The notes: generated by a model not told the origin, from the letters alone. A DNA stretch of 64,000 nucleotides from EX4572-165 sp964627915 (GCA_964627915.1 CAZVKY010000001.1:4465-68464); one strand, 5' to 3'. Positions 1-8,581 are shown, counted from the first letter of the stretch. Translations and numbers: made by a program.

Positions 1-674
1 CTATATCCAAAATTTGGGATGAAACTGGTAATTATACTATACATGTGAAGGTAAAGGATAATGAAAATGAAACCGCATTTGATACCACTTTTGTGAATGT
101 AAGCATCCCTCAATTAATGGTTGATGCCGGTGGTCCTTATGAAACCTTTGCGGGTGAATTGGTTTCTTTTGAAGGGATGGCAACAGGTGGTGTTGGAAAT
201 TATACCTGGCAGTGGGATTTTGGTGATGGAAACACGTCCTCAGAACAAAATCCTATTCATACGTATATGGCAGCTGGTAATTACCTGGCAAAGTTAACGG
301 TGAGCGATGAAGATAACAACTCTCAGAATGATACTGCTCAAGTTCTTATTCGGGAACGGGATACTGTGCCACCAATAATATCATTGGATAAACCGATTAA
401 TGCTGTTTATGTTAATGATCGTCCGATTTTCCCGTTTTTCAGACCGTTAGTGTTTGGTGATGTTAACATCTCTGTTTCAGCATATGATGAGCAGTCTTCA
501 GTTGATTACATAGAGCTTTATGTGAATGATTTTTTAGTTGGTACTTATTATGATAATGTAGGTAATTATTCATGGGATGAACGTCTTTTTGGACGCCAGA
601 TTATTACTGTAAAGGCTTTTGATGTTGCTGGAAATTACAATGTTGTCGATGAAGTGGTTTGGAAGTTTTTCTAA
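1..674 (+). CDS. PKD/Ig-like domain surface protein, 3' end only
   Basis: The reading frame is open from the left edge, so this is the C-terminal part of a larger exported protein. The first visible residues are the end of one PKD repeat (pattern W-DETGNYTIHVKVKDNEN). A complete PKD domain follows at roughly residues 45-120, with the hallmark WDFGDGNTSS and the terminal HTYMAAGNYLAKLTVSD. The last ~105 residues, after a DTVPP linker, form an Ig-like module (SVDYIELYVNDFLVGT, then ITVKAFDVAGN) of the kind that often caps archaeal secreted or surface proteins. No membrane anchor is seen before the stop. PKD repeats are usually protein- or glycan-binding modules in extracellular proteins. The catalytic or main part lies outside the window, so no specific function can be given. 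Confidence 0.85.
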   Translation, partial: ISKIWDETGNYTIHVKVKDNENETAFDTTFVNVSIPQLMVDAGGPYETFAGELVSFEGMATGGVGNYTWQWDFGDGNTSSEQNPIHTYMAAGNYLAKLTVSDEDNNSQNDTAQVLIRERDTVPPIISLDKPINAVYVNDRPIFPFFRPLVFGDVNISVSAYDEQSSVDYIELYVNDFLVGTYYDNVGNYSWDERLFGRQIITVKAFDVAGNYNVVDEVVWKFF

Positions 675-714
675 ATCCTTTTTTTTTATTTTTCTTTTAA
701 ATTGATCTGTTTGC

Positions 715-1134
715 TCATTCTCCAACGAGCTGAATGATAATGGTTCGTTGTCGTGGCCGGGTGTCTAGTTCCATGAAGATGATTTGTTGCCAGGTTCCAT
801 GGATGAGTTTTTTATCTTTGAATGGGATGGTTATGCTTGGGCCCATAAGGCTTGCTTTTACATGTGATCGTCCGTTGTCATCATGCCAGGTTTCATGATG
901 ATCATAATGAATATCTTTTGGTGCTATATTATCGAGTGCGCGTGGAACATCTTTTTGTAGACCTGGTTCATATTCAATGGTGGTAATGGTTCCTGTGGAT
1001 CCTGGAACAAATATACAGGCGATACCATTTTTTAAGGTTGATTCTTTTATTTCTTTTTTTATATCATCTGTGATATCAATCATATGGTTTTCTGCTTTTG
1101 TTGAAATTTGTAGTTCATTATAATAAACACTCAT
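715..1134 (-). CDS. YjbQ/UPF0047 family protein
   Basis: A 139-residue protein matching the YjbQ (UPF0047) family in length and motifs. It shows the central DIHYDHHETWHDDNGRSHVK stretch with several His, and the C-terminal HGTWQQIIFMELD signature followed by RPRQRTIIIQ. Bacterial members have weak thiamine-phosphate synthase activity, but the physiological role is unsettled. It lies 21 nt downstream of pyrK on the same strand and may be cotranscribed with pyrD-pyrK. A small cytosolic enzyme is expected; no signal peptide or membrane segment is visible. The family call is firm, the function is not. Confidence 0.85.
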   Translation of the reverse strand: MSVYYNELQISTKAENHMIDITDDIKKEIKESTLKNGIACIFVPGSTGTITTIEYEPGLQKDVPRALDNIAPKDIHYDHHETWHDDNGRSHVKASLMGPSITIPFKDKKLIHGTWQQIIFMELDTRPRQRTIIIQLVGE

Positions 1135-1155
1135 TGTTTTTCACCATTTTGAAGA

Positions 1156-1935
1156 TTATATATGTATTTTTTTACCTGTTTCATCTCTTTTATATCTTCC
1201 AAACTCTGTATCTTTTTCTAAAAGCTGGTGATTAAATATAGGTCCATCTTTACAGACTCGTTGACCATTTCCAATGCAGCATTGACCACAGAGGCCTATA
1301 CCACATTTCATGTATCGTTCTAATGATGCTTGTAGGGGTGTGTTGTTTCGTAGCTGTAAAAGTGCATTCATCATGTGCTCGGGTCCACAAGTGTAAATGT
1401 TATCAAATTTTTCTTTTTGAAGGAGTTTCCCAGCAAATGTTGATGCATAGCCTTTGTAACCAGTTGATCCATCGTCTGTGGTGATATAGATGTTTTTTGT
1501 ATAGTTTTGGAGGTATTCTTTGAAAAAAAGATCTTTTTTTTGTTTAGCTCCAAGGATAACGGTTATTTCGTTTCCTTTTTGAAATTGTTGTTTGATGGCT
1601 GGTGCTAACATAGCAATTCCAGTTCCCCCACCGACATATAATTGTTTTTTTCCTTCTAGCTTGAATCCATTTCCAAATGGTCCTCGTATACCTACGCTAT
1701 CTTGTTCTTTTTTTTGAAAGAGAGCTTTGGTTGCATCTCCAACTTTTTTAAAGGTGATGGATTTGGTATTTTTTTCGATTTTGGAAACACTCATAGGGAT
1801 TTCATCAACACCCGGAATCCACACCATGAAAAACTGTCCGGGTATCATTTCAAAGGGAAAAGAAAAACTGATTGTTTTTATGGCCCTTGTTTCTAATATA
1901 CTCTTTTCTATAGTGGTCATAACTGGTGTATTCAT
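1156..1935 (-). CDS. pyrK: Dihydroorotate dehydrogenase electron-transfer subunit PyrK
   Basis: A 259-residue ferredoxin-reductase-type protein. The N-terminal FAD-binding barrel includes the IPMSVSKI segment near residue 46. The NAD-binding half begins at YVGGGTGIAMLAPA. The C-terminal 2Fe-2S site has Cys211, Cys216, Cys219 and Cys228 in the C-x4-C-x2-C-x8-C spacing of PyrK. It passes electrons from dihydroorotate oxidation by PyrD to NAD+ in pyrimidine synthesis. Its ATG overlaps the pyrD stop by 4 nt (ATGA), so the two are translationally coupled, as expected for the PyrDB/PyrK complex. Confidence 0.93.
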   Translation of the reverse strand: MNTPVMTTIEKSILETRAIKTISFSFPFEMIPGQFFMVWIPGVDEIPMSVSKIEKNTKSITFKKVGDATKALFQKKEQDSVGIRGPFGNGFKLEGKKQLYVGGGTGIAMLAPAIKQQFQKGNEITVILGAKQKKDLFFKEYLQNYTKNIYITTDDGSTGYKGYASTFAGKLLQKEKFDNIYTCGPEHMMNALLQLRNNTPLQASLERYMKCGIGLCGQCCIGNGQRVCKDGPIFNHQLLEKDTEFGRYKRDETGKKIHI

Positions 1936-2609
1936 TGATGAGCAACCCCCACTAATTCTGAAATATTTTCATAATTATGTTTTTTCATCCATTGTTCTAT
2001 TTCAGTATTGATTTTTGAAAAAACATCGATACCACGATAGTATATTGCTGATCCAACTTGTAATAATTGTGAGCCTGCCATGAGATATTCTACGGCATCT
2101 CTACCCGTGGTTATACCACCACAGCCGATGATAGGGATACTTATTTTTTCATAGATGTCATAGACTGATCGGATGCCAATAGGTTTGATTGCTTTTCCAG
2201 AGTATCCACCTTTTTTGTTTCCAAGTACTGGAAGTTGTGCTTCGATATTTATTTTCATTGCTTTCACTGTGTTGATGGCAACTATTGCATCTGCTCCAGC
2301 CTGTTCGGCGGCCTGAGCACAATCTGCGATGTTGTTTACATTTGAGGATAATTTGACAAAAACCGGGACTGTTACATTTTTTGTTACTACCGTAGTTATT
2401 TNNNNNNNNNNNNNNNNNNNNNNNNNNNNNNNNNNNNNNNNNNNNNNNNNNNNNNNNNNNNNNNNNNNNNNNNNNNNNNNNNNNNNNNNNNNNNNNNNNN
2501 NATTTTCTAGTATTCGTGTCATGCTTCCAGCATCTTCATCCATGATTCCTGATGCAAGTATTAACGGGTTTTGAAAGTGTATGCCTGCTAGTGTGGTGTG
2601 TAAATTCAC
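1932..2609 (-). CDS. pyrD: Dihydroorotate dehydrogenase PyrD (class 1B), interrupted by an assembly gap
   Basis: TIM-barrel FMN enzyme that oxidises dihydroorotate to orotate. Visible motifs are NPLILASGIMDEDAG near the N-terminus, VPVFVKLSSNV with the FMN-contacting Lys, IPIIGCGGITTGRDAVEYLMAG, and a C-terminal LLQVGSAIYY. A 100-N gap removes the region that should carry the catalytic Cys (NxSCPN area). About 36 residues precede the gap and about 156 follow it, against about 300 in the family. The missing stretch is therefore probably nearer 330 bp than 100. The start chosen is GTG at 2609, which has a GGTGAT ribosome binding site 8 nt upstream and gives the usual VNLxTxLAG N-terminus. An ATG at 2657 is in frame but has no such site. 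Confidence 0.9.
   Translation of the reverse strand: MNLHTTLAGIHFQNPLILASGIMDEDAGSMTRILENXXXXXXXXXXXXXXXXXXXXXXXXXXXXXXXXXXITTVVTKNVTVPVFVKLSSNVNNIADCAQAAEQAGADAIVAINTVKAMKINIEAQLPVLGNKKGGYSGKAIKPIGIRSVYDIYEKISIPIIGCGGITTGRDAVEYLMAGSQLLQVGSAIYYRGIDVFSKINTEIEQWMKKHNYENISELVGVAHQ
2402..2501. other. Assembly gap (100 Ns)
   Basis: Exactly 100 unknown bases inside pyrD. This is the conventional placeholder for a scaffold gap of unknown length. The surrounding gene suggests the true missing length is about 300-350 bp. Confidence 0.98.
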
Positions 2610-2735
2610 CAGTTCTATCACCAGGGGTGTAAATATTTCTCTGTTATTTAAACCCATTTTACATAAAAAAATCAGTTCTTTTGGTTGCTTACGAAAAATA
2701 CATTAAAAAAGAATTGGTATCCCTACATTGAAAAA

Positions 2736-3620
2736 ATGTATTCGGTTACGACTTGGTTTGGGATTTTTCTTTATCAGAACAATGAACTTGTTGATTCTGT
2801 GCTGTTTTCTCATGATGTAACACGGCTTAGTGAGAGATTTATTTGTCTTTATCATAATGAGGTATTGCCTGAAGAAATAACGGTTATTGGAAAAAACACA
2901 GTTGTTGGTGAATATCGGTTGTCATCGATTGGAAAGTATCGACCCAGGGATCCTTTCTTTGAGCAAATCAACATCAATTGTGAAGATTTTGGTTTTTCTT
3001 TGGATGTATTGCAGAAAGCTCTGGTACAAACTTCTCATCAGTTGGTTTTTGCAGATCTTAAAAGAAAGGACTATCAGATTGTTCAGATGATAAATAGTAT
3101 TGATGAATTAGTTCAAATTTCGAATTTGTTAAAAGAGCGTTTGGATTGCTGGTTGGTTTTTCCAACAGATACAAACGATGTGCAGCCGGTAACAGATCTT
3201 ATTAATCAGGTTGATGAAAAAATACATCAACTTGAGGAATCAATTACTGTTGAAATCACGCAGTTAGCTCCGAATACAACCGAGTTGATTGGTCCGCTTC
3301 TCTCTGCTCGTTTGCTTGCTGTTGCAGGAACAATGCATCGGCTTGCTTGTTTTCCAGCTTCCTCCATTCAGTTATTAGGTGCTGAAAAAGCATTTTTCCG
3401 ATTTAAAAAAGAAGGTGGTAACCCACCAAAGCATGGAGTTATTTTTCAGCATCCATTGATTAATCAGTCCCCCCGCAAACTCAGAGGTCGTATCGCTCGT
3501 ATGTTAGCTGCTAAGATTATGTTAGCCGCTCGAGCAGATGTGTTTACAAAACGGGATATATCTTCAACATTGAAACAATCCTTACAGGAGGGTATTAGGG
3601 AGATAAAAAAAAATCAGTAA
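2736..3620 (+). CDS. nop5: Nop5/Nop56-58 family C/D box RNP core protein
   Basis: The C-terminal half is a clear NOP domain: ELAPNTTELIGPLLSARLLA, then VAGTMHRLACFPASSIQLLGAEKAFFRF, NPPKHGVIFQHPLI and RGRIARMLAAKIMLAARADVF. Archaeal Nop5 scaffolds the C/D box sRNP with L7Ae and fibrillarin for 2'-O-methylation of rRNA and tRNA. The N-terminal ~110 residues are the fibrillarin-binding region, and a helical segment (near SIDELVQISNLL) corresponds to the coiled coil. ATG 2736 (MYSVTTWFGIFLY) gives the expected short N-terminus; a TTG at 2685 would add 17 residues. It is somewhat shorter than many family members. Fibrillarin, often adjacent, is not here. The gene is divergent from pyrD. Confidence 0.9.
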   Translation: MYSVTTWFGIFLYQNNELVDSVLFSHDVTRLSERFICLYHNEVLPEEITVIGKNTVVGEYRLSSIGKYRPRDPFFEQININCEDFGFSLDVLQKALVQTSHQLVFADLKRKDYQIVQMINSIDELVQISNLLKERLDCWLVFPTDTNDVQPVTDLINQVDEKIHQLEESITVEITQLAPNTTELIGPLLSARLLAVAGTMHRLACFPASSIQLLGAEKAFFRFKKEGGNPPKHGVIFQHPLINQSPRKLRGRIARMLAAKIMLAARADVFTKRDISSTLKQSLQEGIREIKKNQ

Positions 3621-3690
3621 AGCTTTAATGAGGATTGTTTTTATTGACCTGTAAAACATTATATGTTTTGATTGGAAGGAGAAGTCATCT

Positions 3691-5211
3691 ATGAGTGATA
3701 TAAAATCGGTGTTTCGAGATATCGGTGCTATTTTTATTATGATTGGTTTTGTTTCATTGATTGCTGTTATTATCCCTCTTGTTTTCCATGAGTATGGTGC
3801 AGATGCTGCATTTGATGCGATTTCCCCGTTGTTGATTACATCCGGGATTTTTTTTCTTTTTGGCGTTCCATTATATTATGTTTTTCGAAAGGCTGATCCA
3901 GCTGATTTTAAAAGTGCGATGGTTACTGCTGCATTGGGCTGGTTGTTCATCTCATTGATTAGTAGTATCCCGTTTTTATTGATTCCTTTTAATACATCAA
4001 ATTTAATGCAGATGGATTTTTTATCAGCTTTTTTTGAATCGATGTCTGGCTGGACAGGAACGGGTCTTACCATGATTGATAATGAAGCATTGCTCCCCTA
4101 TACATTGCAGTTTTGGCGGACGTTTATTCAGTGGGTTGGTGGTGTTGGAGTGATCGTGTTAACGCTTTCTATTCTTGCTCGTCCTGGAACGGGTTCCTAT
4201 GTGTTATATAAGGGTGAGGCTCGTGATCAAAAGACACATCCATCTGTTGTTTCAACGGTTCGTACTATTTGGTGGATTTATGCATTGTATACCGTTATTG
4301 GTATAGTTGCGTTAATCATTGTTGGCATGGTTACTTCTGATGGGATGGATGTGTGGCAATCGGTTAATCATGCGATGACTGGTCTGGGAACGGGTGGTTT
4401 TTCAGTAACTGATGATAGTATTGCTCCTTTTGGGATAGCTAGTCAGCTTGTTATTATTGTGTTAATGGTTTTTGGAGCTGTTGCTTTTTCTGCTCATTAT
4501 GAGTTGTTAAATGGTCGTTTTAAAAAATTTTTTTCAGATGCACAGTTGAAAACCATGATTATTCTTATTGTGTTTGGTGTTGTGGTGTTAAGTGTGCTTC
4601 TTTCGCTTGGATCTGTGTTTTCTTCAGATATGTTTCTTCATATGATTGGCCCAAGTGGATTTCAGTTTATTTCAGCGTTAACGTGCACGGGTTTTGCATC
4701 AGTTACCAATCTTGCGCAGTGGTCTGAGTCAGCGAAACTCTTGTTATCGGTTGCTATGGTAATCGGTGGAGCTGCTGGTTCAACCGCTGGTGGTATTAAA
4801 TTATTTAGAGCTATATTGTTGTATAAAGGAGTTGGCTGGCGGATTAAACAAGCGATTTCTACGCCAAGACGAGTTTTTGTTCATAAGCTTGGGGAGAAAT
4901 CATTGTCAAAAGATGTTGCTATTGATTTGATAAATGAGGCAGCGATTATTTCATTTATGTGGGTGATTATTCTGTTATTTGGGGTGTTTGTTCTTTCTCT
5001 TATTTTTCCCTCAGAAACACTTGGAACGGTTATTTTTGAGGTTTGTTCTGCTCAGGGAAATGTTGGGTTAACTGCTGGTTTAACCACTATTGACATGGAT
5101 CCTGTTTCTAAAATCATGTTGATTATTAATATGTGGGTGGGACGATTAGAGATAATACCAATTATTGTATTGTTTCGTTCATTGTTTGGTATTCGAAAAA
5201 ATTTAATTTAA
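3691..5211 (+). CDS. trkH: TrkH/KtrB-type potassium uptake membrane subunit
   Basis: A 506-residue polytopic membrane protein with the TrkH layout of four pore-loop repeats. Selectivity-filter-like segments are SMSGWTGTGLTM, AMTGLGTGGFSV, ALTCTGFASVT and SAQGNVGLTAGL. WVGGVGVIVLTLSIL and GGAAGSTAGGIKLFR are typical TrkH motifs. It takes up K+ together with a cytosolic TrkA/KtrA nucleotide-binding subunit, which is not encoded nearby. A GGAAGGAGA ribosome binding site precedes the ATG. About ten hydrophobic helices are visible. Confidence 0.93.
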   Translation: MSDIKSVFRDIGAIFIMIGFVSLIAVIIPLVFHEYGADAAFDAISPLLITSGIFFLFGVPLYYVFRKADPADFKSAMVTAALGWLFISLISSIPFLLIPFNTSNLMQMDFLSAFFESMSGWTGTGLTMIDNEALLPYTLQFWRTFIQWVGGVGVIVLTLSILARPGTGSYVLYKGEARDQKTHPSVVSTVRTIWWIYALYTVIGIVALIIVGMVTSDGMDVWQSVNHAMTGLGTGGFSVTDDSIAPFGIASQLVIIVLMVFGAVAFSAHYELLNGRFKKFFSDAQLKTMIILIVFGVVVLSVLLSLGSVFSSDMFLHMIGPSGFQFISALTCTGFASVTNLAQWSESAKLLLSVAMVIGGAAGSTAGGIKLFRAILLYKGVGWRIKQAISTPRRVFVHKLGEKSLSKDVAIDLINEAAIISFMWVIILLFGVFVLSLIFPSETLGTVIFEVCSAQGNVGLTAGLTTIDMDPVSKIMLIINMWVGRLEIIPIIVLFRSLFGIRKNLI

Positions 5212-5223
5212 AAAAGAGGGAAC

Positions 5224-5475
5224 CTATTGATTTTCCTGTTGTTTTAGAAGGATGAATTGGTCATCTTTGAATTTTTTGATGTATTCCTCTATTTTGCTAA
5301 TAGCAGTTAATAGGTTTATTGCTTCTTCATCATCAGGTGAAGATGGAACTGTTGAATCAGGGTTTGCTTCTCTTTTTTTATGGAAATCTGTTTTTTGATA
5401 TTCTTCATGAAGTATTTCCTTTGCTTGTTTTAGTATGCGGATCTTGTCATTAACGGTCTGAATGGTTTCTGGCAT
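5224..5475 (-). CDS. Small hypothetical protein, charged and helical
   Basis: An 83-residue soluble protein rich in Lys, Glu and Gln, with two predicted helices separated by a Pro/Ser/Asp-rich linker (NPDSTVPSSPDDEE). No family is recognised. The start chosen is the ATG at 5475 (MPETIQTVND), because a GGAGG lies about 10 nt upstream. In-frame ATGs at 5496 and 5493 would place that site inside the gene. It converges on trkH with only 12 nt between the stops. The helical content would suit a small regulatory or scaffold protein, but nothing specific is shown. Confidence 0.55.
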   Translation of the reverse strand: MPETIQTVNDKIRILKQAKEILHEEYQKTDFHKKREANPDSTVPSSPDDEEAINLLTAISKIEEYIKKFKDDQFILLKQQENQ

Positions 5476-5565
5476 TTTTTTTCTTTCCTCCATCATTAAT
5501 TGAATTAGTTACGTTAATCTCAGTGGGTTATTATCCTTGGTATTCATAAAGTTTTATGTGATACT

Positions 5566-5985
5566 TCAGAGCTTAAGTTCAGCTAGGCCTGTTTTATCTG
5601 AAATGGTTCTGGTTGCTACTATTTTTGTTTTTAAGAGAGCTATTTCATTTGTTATTGCTACTGTTCCATTGATAAGATGACCGCCCTTTGTTTGTTTTTG
5701 TTCATCACCGATGACGGTGTGTGCATGAATATGAACTGTTTCTTCATTATTGATGATGTTACCGGAGAGGCTGAGTAGTTCATATATGCCTTGAAAGGTT
5801 TGTTTTGTGTAATCATTTTTTTGTTTGAAATAACCAAGTGTTGGGTTTTTGATTTGACCGATACCAGAAAGTATAATTGCTGTGGTTAGATTATGTTTTT
5901 TTGAGAGTTTTTGGAGTGATTGAAGAATGTTTTCTCCAGGATACAATCGAAAGATGATGATATCGTTTTTTTCTTTTGATTTCAT
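5566..5985 (-). CDS. PPC/DUF296 domain protein
   Basis: About 139 residues covering the whole of a stand-alone PPC (DUF296) domain. Features are the opening MKSKEKNDIIIFRLYPGE, the TAIILSGIGQIKNPTLGYF strand-turn, and VHIHAHTVIGDE followed by GGHLINGTVAIT, which holds the conserved His and Gly positions of the family. Archaeal and bacterial members form trimers; in plants the domain is linked to AT-hook DNA binding. The biochemical role is unknown. The ATG at 5985 matches the usual family N-terminus. Longer in-frame starts at 6024 and 6009 exist, but they nearly collide with the divergent uracil-DNA glycosylase gene. Confidence 0.8.
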   Translation of the reverse strand: MKSKEKNDIIIFRLYPGENILQSLQKLSKKHNLTTAIILSGIGQIKNPTLGYFKQKNDYTKQTFQGIYELLSLSGNIINNEETVHIHAHTVIGDEQKQTKGGHLINGTVAITNEIALLKTKIVATRTISDKTGLAELKL

Positions 5986-6042
5986 GAGAAAAATGATATC
6001 TGGTAAAGACATATAAAGATACATGAAATGGAGAGTGGTATC

Positions 6043-6645
6043 ATGTCAAAAGAATCTGAGCTAAATGAAGTAAAGAAAAGAATTATTTCGTGTACAAAAT
6101 GTGATCTTTCTAAAACTCGTACGCATCCTGTTGTTGGAGAGGGATCAAGTGATGCTACGATTATGTTTATCGGTGAGGCACCTGGGTTTCATGAAGATAA
6201 AAAAGGTCAGCCCTTTGTGGGCAGAGCTGGAAAGATTCTTGATGAGCTTTTGTCTTCGATTGATTTAAATCGATCGGATGTGTTTATCGTTAATATTTTG
6301 AAATGCCGACCGCCCAATAATCGAAATCCTCAAAAAAATGAGATTCTTGCGTGTACAGAATATCTTGATCGGCAAATTGAAATTATTCAACCAAGTATTC
6401 TGGTACCATTAGGTAATTTTGCTTGTACCTATATTTTTGAAAAATTTGGTATCTCATATGATAAAATTAGCCGTATTCATGGGGAAATCTTTCAGAGGAA
6501 TACATTGCTTGGATCTCTGTATATTATTCCGATGTATCATCCTGCGGTTTCAACCTATAATCCTCAGAAGAAATCAACGCTTCTTACCGATATGGAATCA
6601 TTACGATCTATTGAGAAGAAACTACTAGTCAAAAACCCCTCATAG
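6043..6645 (+). CDS. Family 4 uracil-DNA glycosylase
   Basis: A 200-residue glycosylase that removes uracil from DNA at the start of base-excision repair. Motif A GEAPG is at residues 44-48, with the GQPFVGRAGKILDELL signature after it and the HPA motif (MYHPAV) near the C-terminus. Four cysteines at 17, 20, 88 and 104 have the C-x2-C...C-x15-C spacing of the [4Fe-4S] cluster in this thermostable UDG family. The ATG at 6043 is preceded by GGAG; an in-frame ATG at 6028 is less likely because the site lies inside it. It is divergent from the PPC protein, with a short shared promoter region. Confidence 0.92.
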   Translation: MSKESELNEVKKRIISCTKCDLSKTRTHPVVGEGSSDATIMFIGEAPGFHEDKKGQPFVGRAGKILDELLSSIDLNRSDVFIVNILKCRPPNNRNPQKNEILACTEYLDRQIEIIQPSILVPLGNFACTYIFEKFGISYDKISRIHGEIFQRNTLLGSLYIIPMYHPAVSTYNPQKKSTLLTDMESLRSIEKKLLVKNPS

Positions 6646-6700
6646 ATCACCGTAAATATTTTTTGTAGCTCGTGAATTTTTTTTTAAAGGTCATGATAAC

Positions 6701-7846
6701 ATGGAAAAAAGAACAAGAGGTATTCAAAAAGCACCACTTGTTGATTTGTTCTCATCAGTAGATTTTCCTCGGGATATGGTTTCATTAGGTCAGGGAATCC
6801 CGTTTTTTGGTCCACCAATCGAGGTGATTAATACGATTGCAGATGGAATAAAAAGACCAAGTGCTTATCGATATACTGCTGATGCAGGGGTATTAACGCT
6901 TAGAAAAAAGATTGCTCAAAAACTTTTTCGGCAGCATGCGTTATCGTTTGATCCAAATCATCAAGTGGTGGTAACGGTAGGGGCGAATCAAGCATTTATG
7001 AACGCCATCCTTTCTGTTACTAATACGGGTGATGAAATTATTTTGTTTCGACCGACATATTTTAATTATGTGATGGGTGTTCAGCTTGCAGGTTGTATTC
7101 CGATTATTTGTGAAACTGATGAGAATTTTCATCCTCGGATTCAGGATTTACAAAAAAAACTCAGCGAGAAGACAAAAGCAGTTGTTACCATTTCACCAAA
7201 TAATCCAACTGGTGCAGTGTATACTGCTGATGAATTAAAAAAGATTAATGAGTTCTGCGCGTCACATGATTTGTTTCATATCTCTGATGAAGTCTATGAA
7301 TATTTTGTTTATGATGATGTTATTCATAGGACTCCATTGGTTTTTGATGCTGATTTAGATCATACGATTTCGTTGTTTTCTTTTTCGAAAGCTTTTGGGA
7401 TGTCTGGACTGCGGGTTGGATACATGATGGTTCCTCAGCAGATATATGATGATGTACTGAAAGTTCAGGATACTATTGGGATTTGTGCCCCTGCGCTTTC
7501 TCAGATGGCTGCAGAAGCAGCGATTCAGATGGATGATCGTTATGTTTCTCGTTTTCTGCCAGTGTTTCAAAAAAATCGGGAAATGATGAGGAATCTGTTG
7601 AGCCATCAATCAAAGGTGAAATGCAGTATGCTTAATGGGGCATACTATGTTTTTTTATCGTATAATGGTACTCTTCCATCATGGGAGGTATCCAAACAAT
7701 TAGTTGAGGAGTATAAAGTGATGGTTCTTCCGGGATCTGTTTTTGATATGGAGTATTCATTACGAGTATCTTATGGGAATTTAAAAACAAAGGATTTTGA
7801 AAAGGGTTTATATCGGCTGGTAGATGGATTAAATGATATCCTTTAA
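6701..7846 (+). CDS. PLP-dependent aminotransferase class I/II (aspartate aminotransferase-like)
   Basis: A 381-residue fold-type I aminotransferase. Residues include SLGQGIPFFGPP at the N-terminus, the YRYTADAGVLTLRKKIA loop, SPNNPTG (165-171), ISDEVYEYFVYDD (194-206) with the PLP-contacting Asp and Tyr, and the Schiff-base Lys230 in SLFSFSKAFGMSGLRVGYM. Family Iγ members use aspartate, alanine, aromatic or related amino acids, and the substrate cannot be set from sequence alone. It stands alone here, ending in an 18-nt convergent overlap with the receiver-domain gene. Confidence 0.9.
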   Translation: MEKRTRGIQKAPLVDLFSSVDFPRDMVSLGQGIPFFGPPIEVINTIADGIKRPSAYRYTADAGVLTLRKKIAQKLFRQHALSFDPNHQVVVTVGANQAFMNAILSVTNTGDEIILFRPTYFNYVMGVQLAGCIPIICETDENFHPRIQDLQKKLSEKTKAVVTISPNNPTGAVYTADELKKINEFCASHDLFHISDEVYEYFVYDDVIHRTPLVFDADLDHTISLFSFSKAFGMSGLRVGYMMVPQQIYDDVLKVQDTIGICAPALSQMAAEAAIQMDDRYVSRFLPVFQKNREMMRNLLSHQSKVKCSMLNGAYYVFLSYNGTLPSWEVSKQLVEEYKVMVLPGSVFDMEYSLRVSYGNLKTKDFEKGLYRLVDGLNDIL

Positions 7847-8173
7847 GCAGTTGTTTTTTTCTTTCAATGAACTTATGATGAAATCATCGAATTGTTGCTT
7901 ATCAAATGGTTTTAATAAAAAGTTTTTTTTATCTGTAGTATCCGTTATCTGCGCAGAAGTTAAGCTAGGGTAGATGGGAAAATACCCTGTTTTATCTTCA
8001 TCTGGTATAGTGGTATGAAGGAGCAATAGTGAGATGGATTGATCATTTCTGAGTTGCTCCAAAGCCTCTCTAGAAGTATCAACTGTTTTTACGTTGATGT
8101 CAGTATTGGTATGGTATGATTCAATTTTTTTATGTATTTCTGGATCATCATCTACAATCATGACTGTTTTCAT
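7829..8173 (-). CDS. Receiver-domain protein lacking the phospho-acceptor Asp
   Basis: A 114-residue stand-alone CheY-like domain: VMIVDDDPEIHKKIES with the acidic triad at residues 8-10, and Lys88 in FLLKPFD. The position that should be the phosphorylated Asp, after the LLLL strand, is His53 (LLLLHTTIPDED). The domain is therefore unlikely to be phosphorylated in the normal way and may signal through binding alone. The ATG at 8173 follows a GAGG site closely; an upstream in-frame extension to 8293 is not family-like. No histidine kinase is adjacent. The gene ends inside the aminotransferase 3' end in convergent orientation. Confidence 0.78.
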   Translation of the reverse strand: MKTVMIVDDDPEIHKKIESYHTNTDINVKTVDTSREALEQLRNDQSISLLLLHTTIPDEDKTGYFPIYPSLTSAQITDTTDKKNFLLKPFDKQQFDDFIISSLKEKNNCLKDII

Positions 8174-8581
8174 TTTCCTCAGAGTAGTGATAAACAGTTT
8201 ATTGTATTTGTTTTTTTCCTTTAGAAATCCTAGTATGTCCAAAAGGAGGGAAGAAGGGGCTAGATGGGTGTAAGAAGAGGTGATTAAGAACATTGTTTCC
8301 AGCCCCTTGCAGATTATTCATCCTAATCTTATCAAATATTCTATTAAGCAAGGTATATAAAACGTGGTTGTAAAAATATCACATTGCTATTTTTATATCA
8401 AAAATAATATTTGAGGGATAAAAAGGGTAGTATTTTTCTTCTCATTTTTGTTAAGTTATATGATTATTTTCTTCTATGATTGTTACCTACGTATTTAGAT
8501 GCATATGCGATTACACTAAATGATTATATATTGTGATAATATCTTATTGTTAACAAAAAAGTTAGGAAGGATGGAGAAAAC
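8174..8581. other. Intergenic stretch upstream of a small membrane protein gene
   Basis: About 400 bp without a convincing gene. It holds a G-rich patch (about 8239-8280) that is unusual for this A+T-rich contig. An 8-nt inverted repeat, AAGGGGCT at 8254-8261 and AGCCCCTT at 8301-8308, flanks part of it. The last 70 bp are very A/T rich with TATA-like sequence near 8522-8532, about 50 nt before the next ATG, and a GGAAGGATGGAG ribosome binding site. Confidence 0.4.

Noticed and set aside
1727..2011. Antisense frame over pyrK and pyrD
   Set aside because: Real genes on the other strand have clear motifs; this frame is low-complexity and family-free.
2329..2574. Plus-strand open frame running through the N-gap
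   Set aside because: It is antisense to pyrD and exists only because Ns interrupt stop codons; no coding features.
8254..8308. Calling a defined non-coding RNA from the AAGGGGCT inverted repeat
   Set aside because: Only one 8-nt pair with a 39-nt spacer; insufficient for a gene call, so it is left as a finding.
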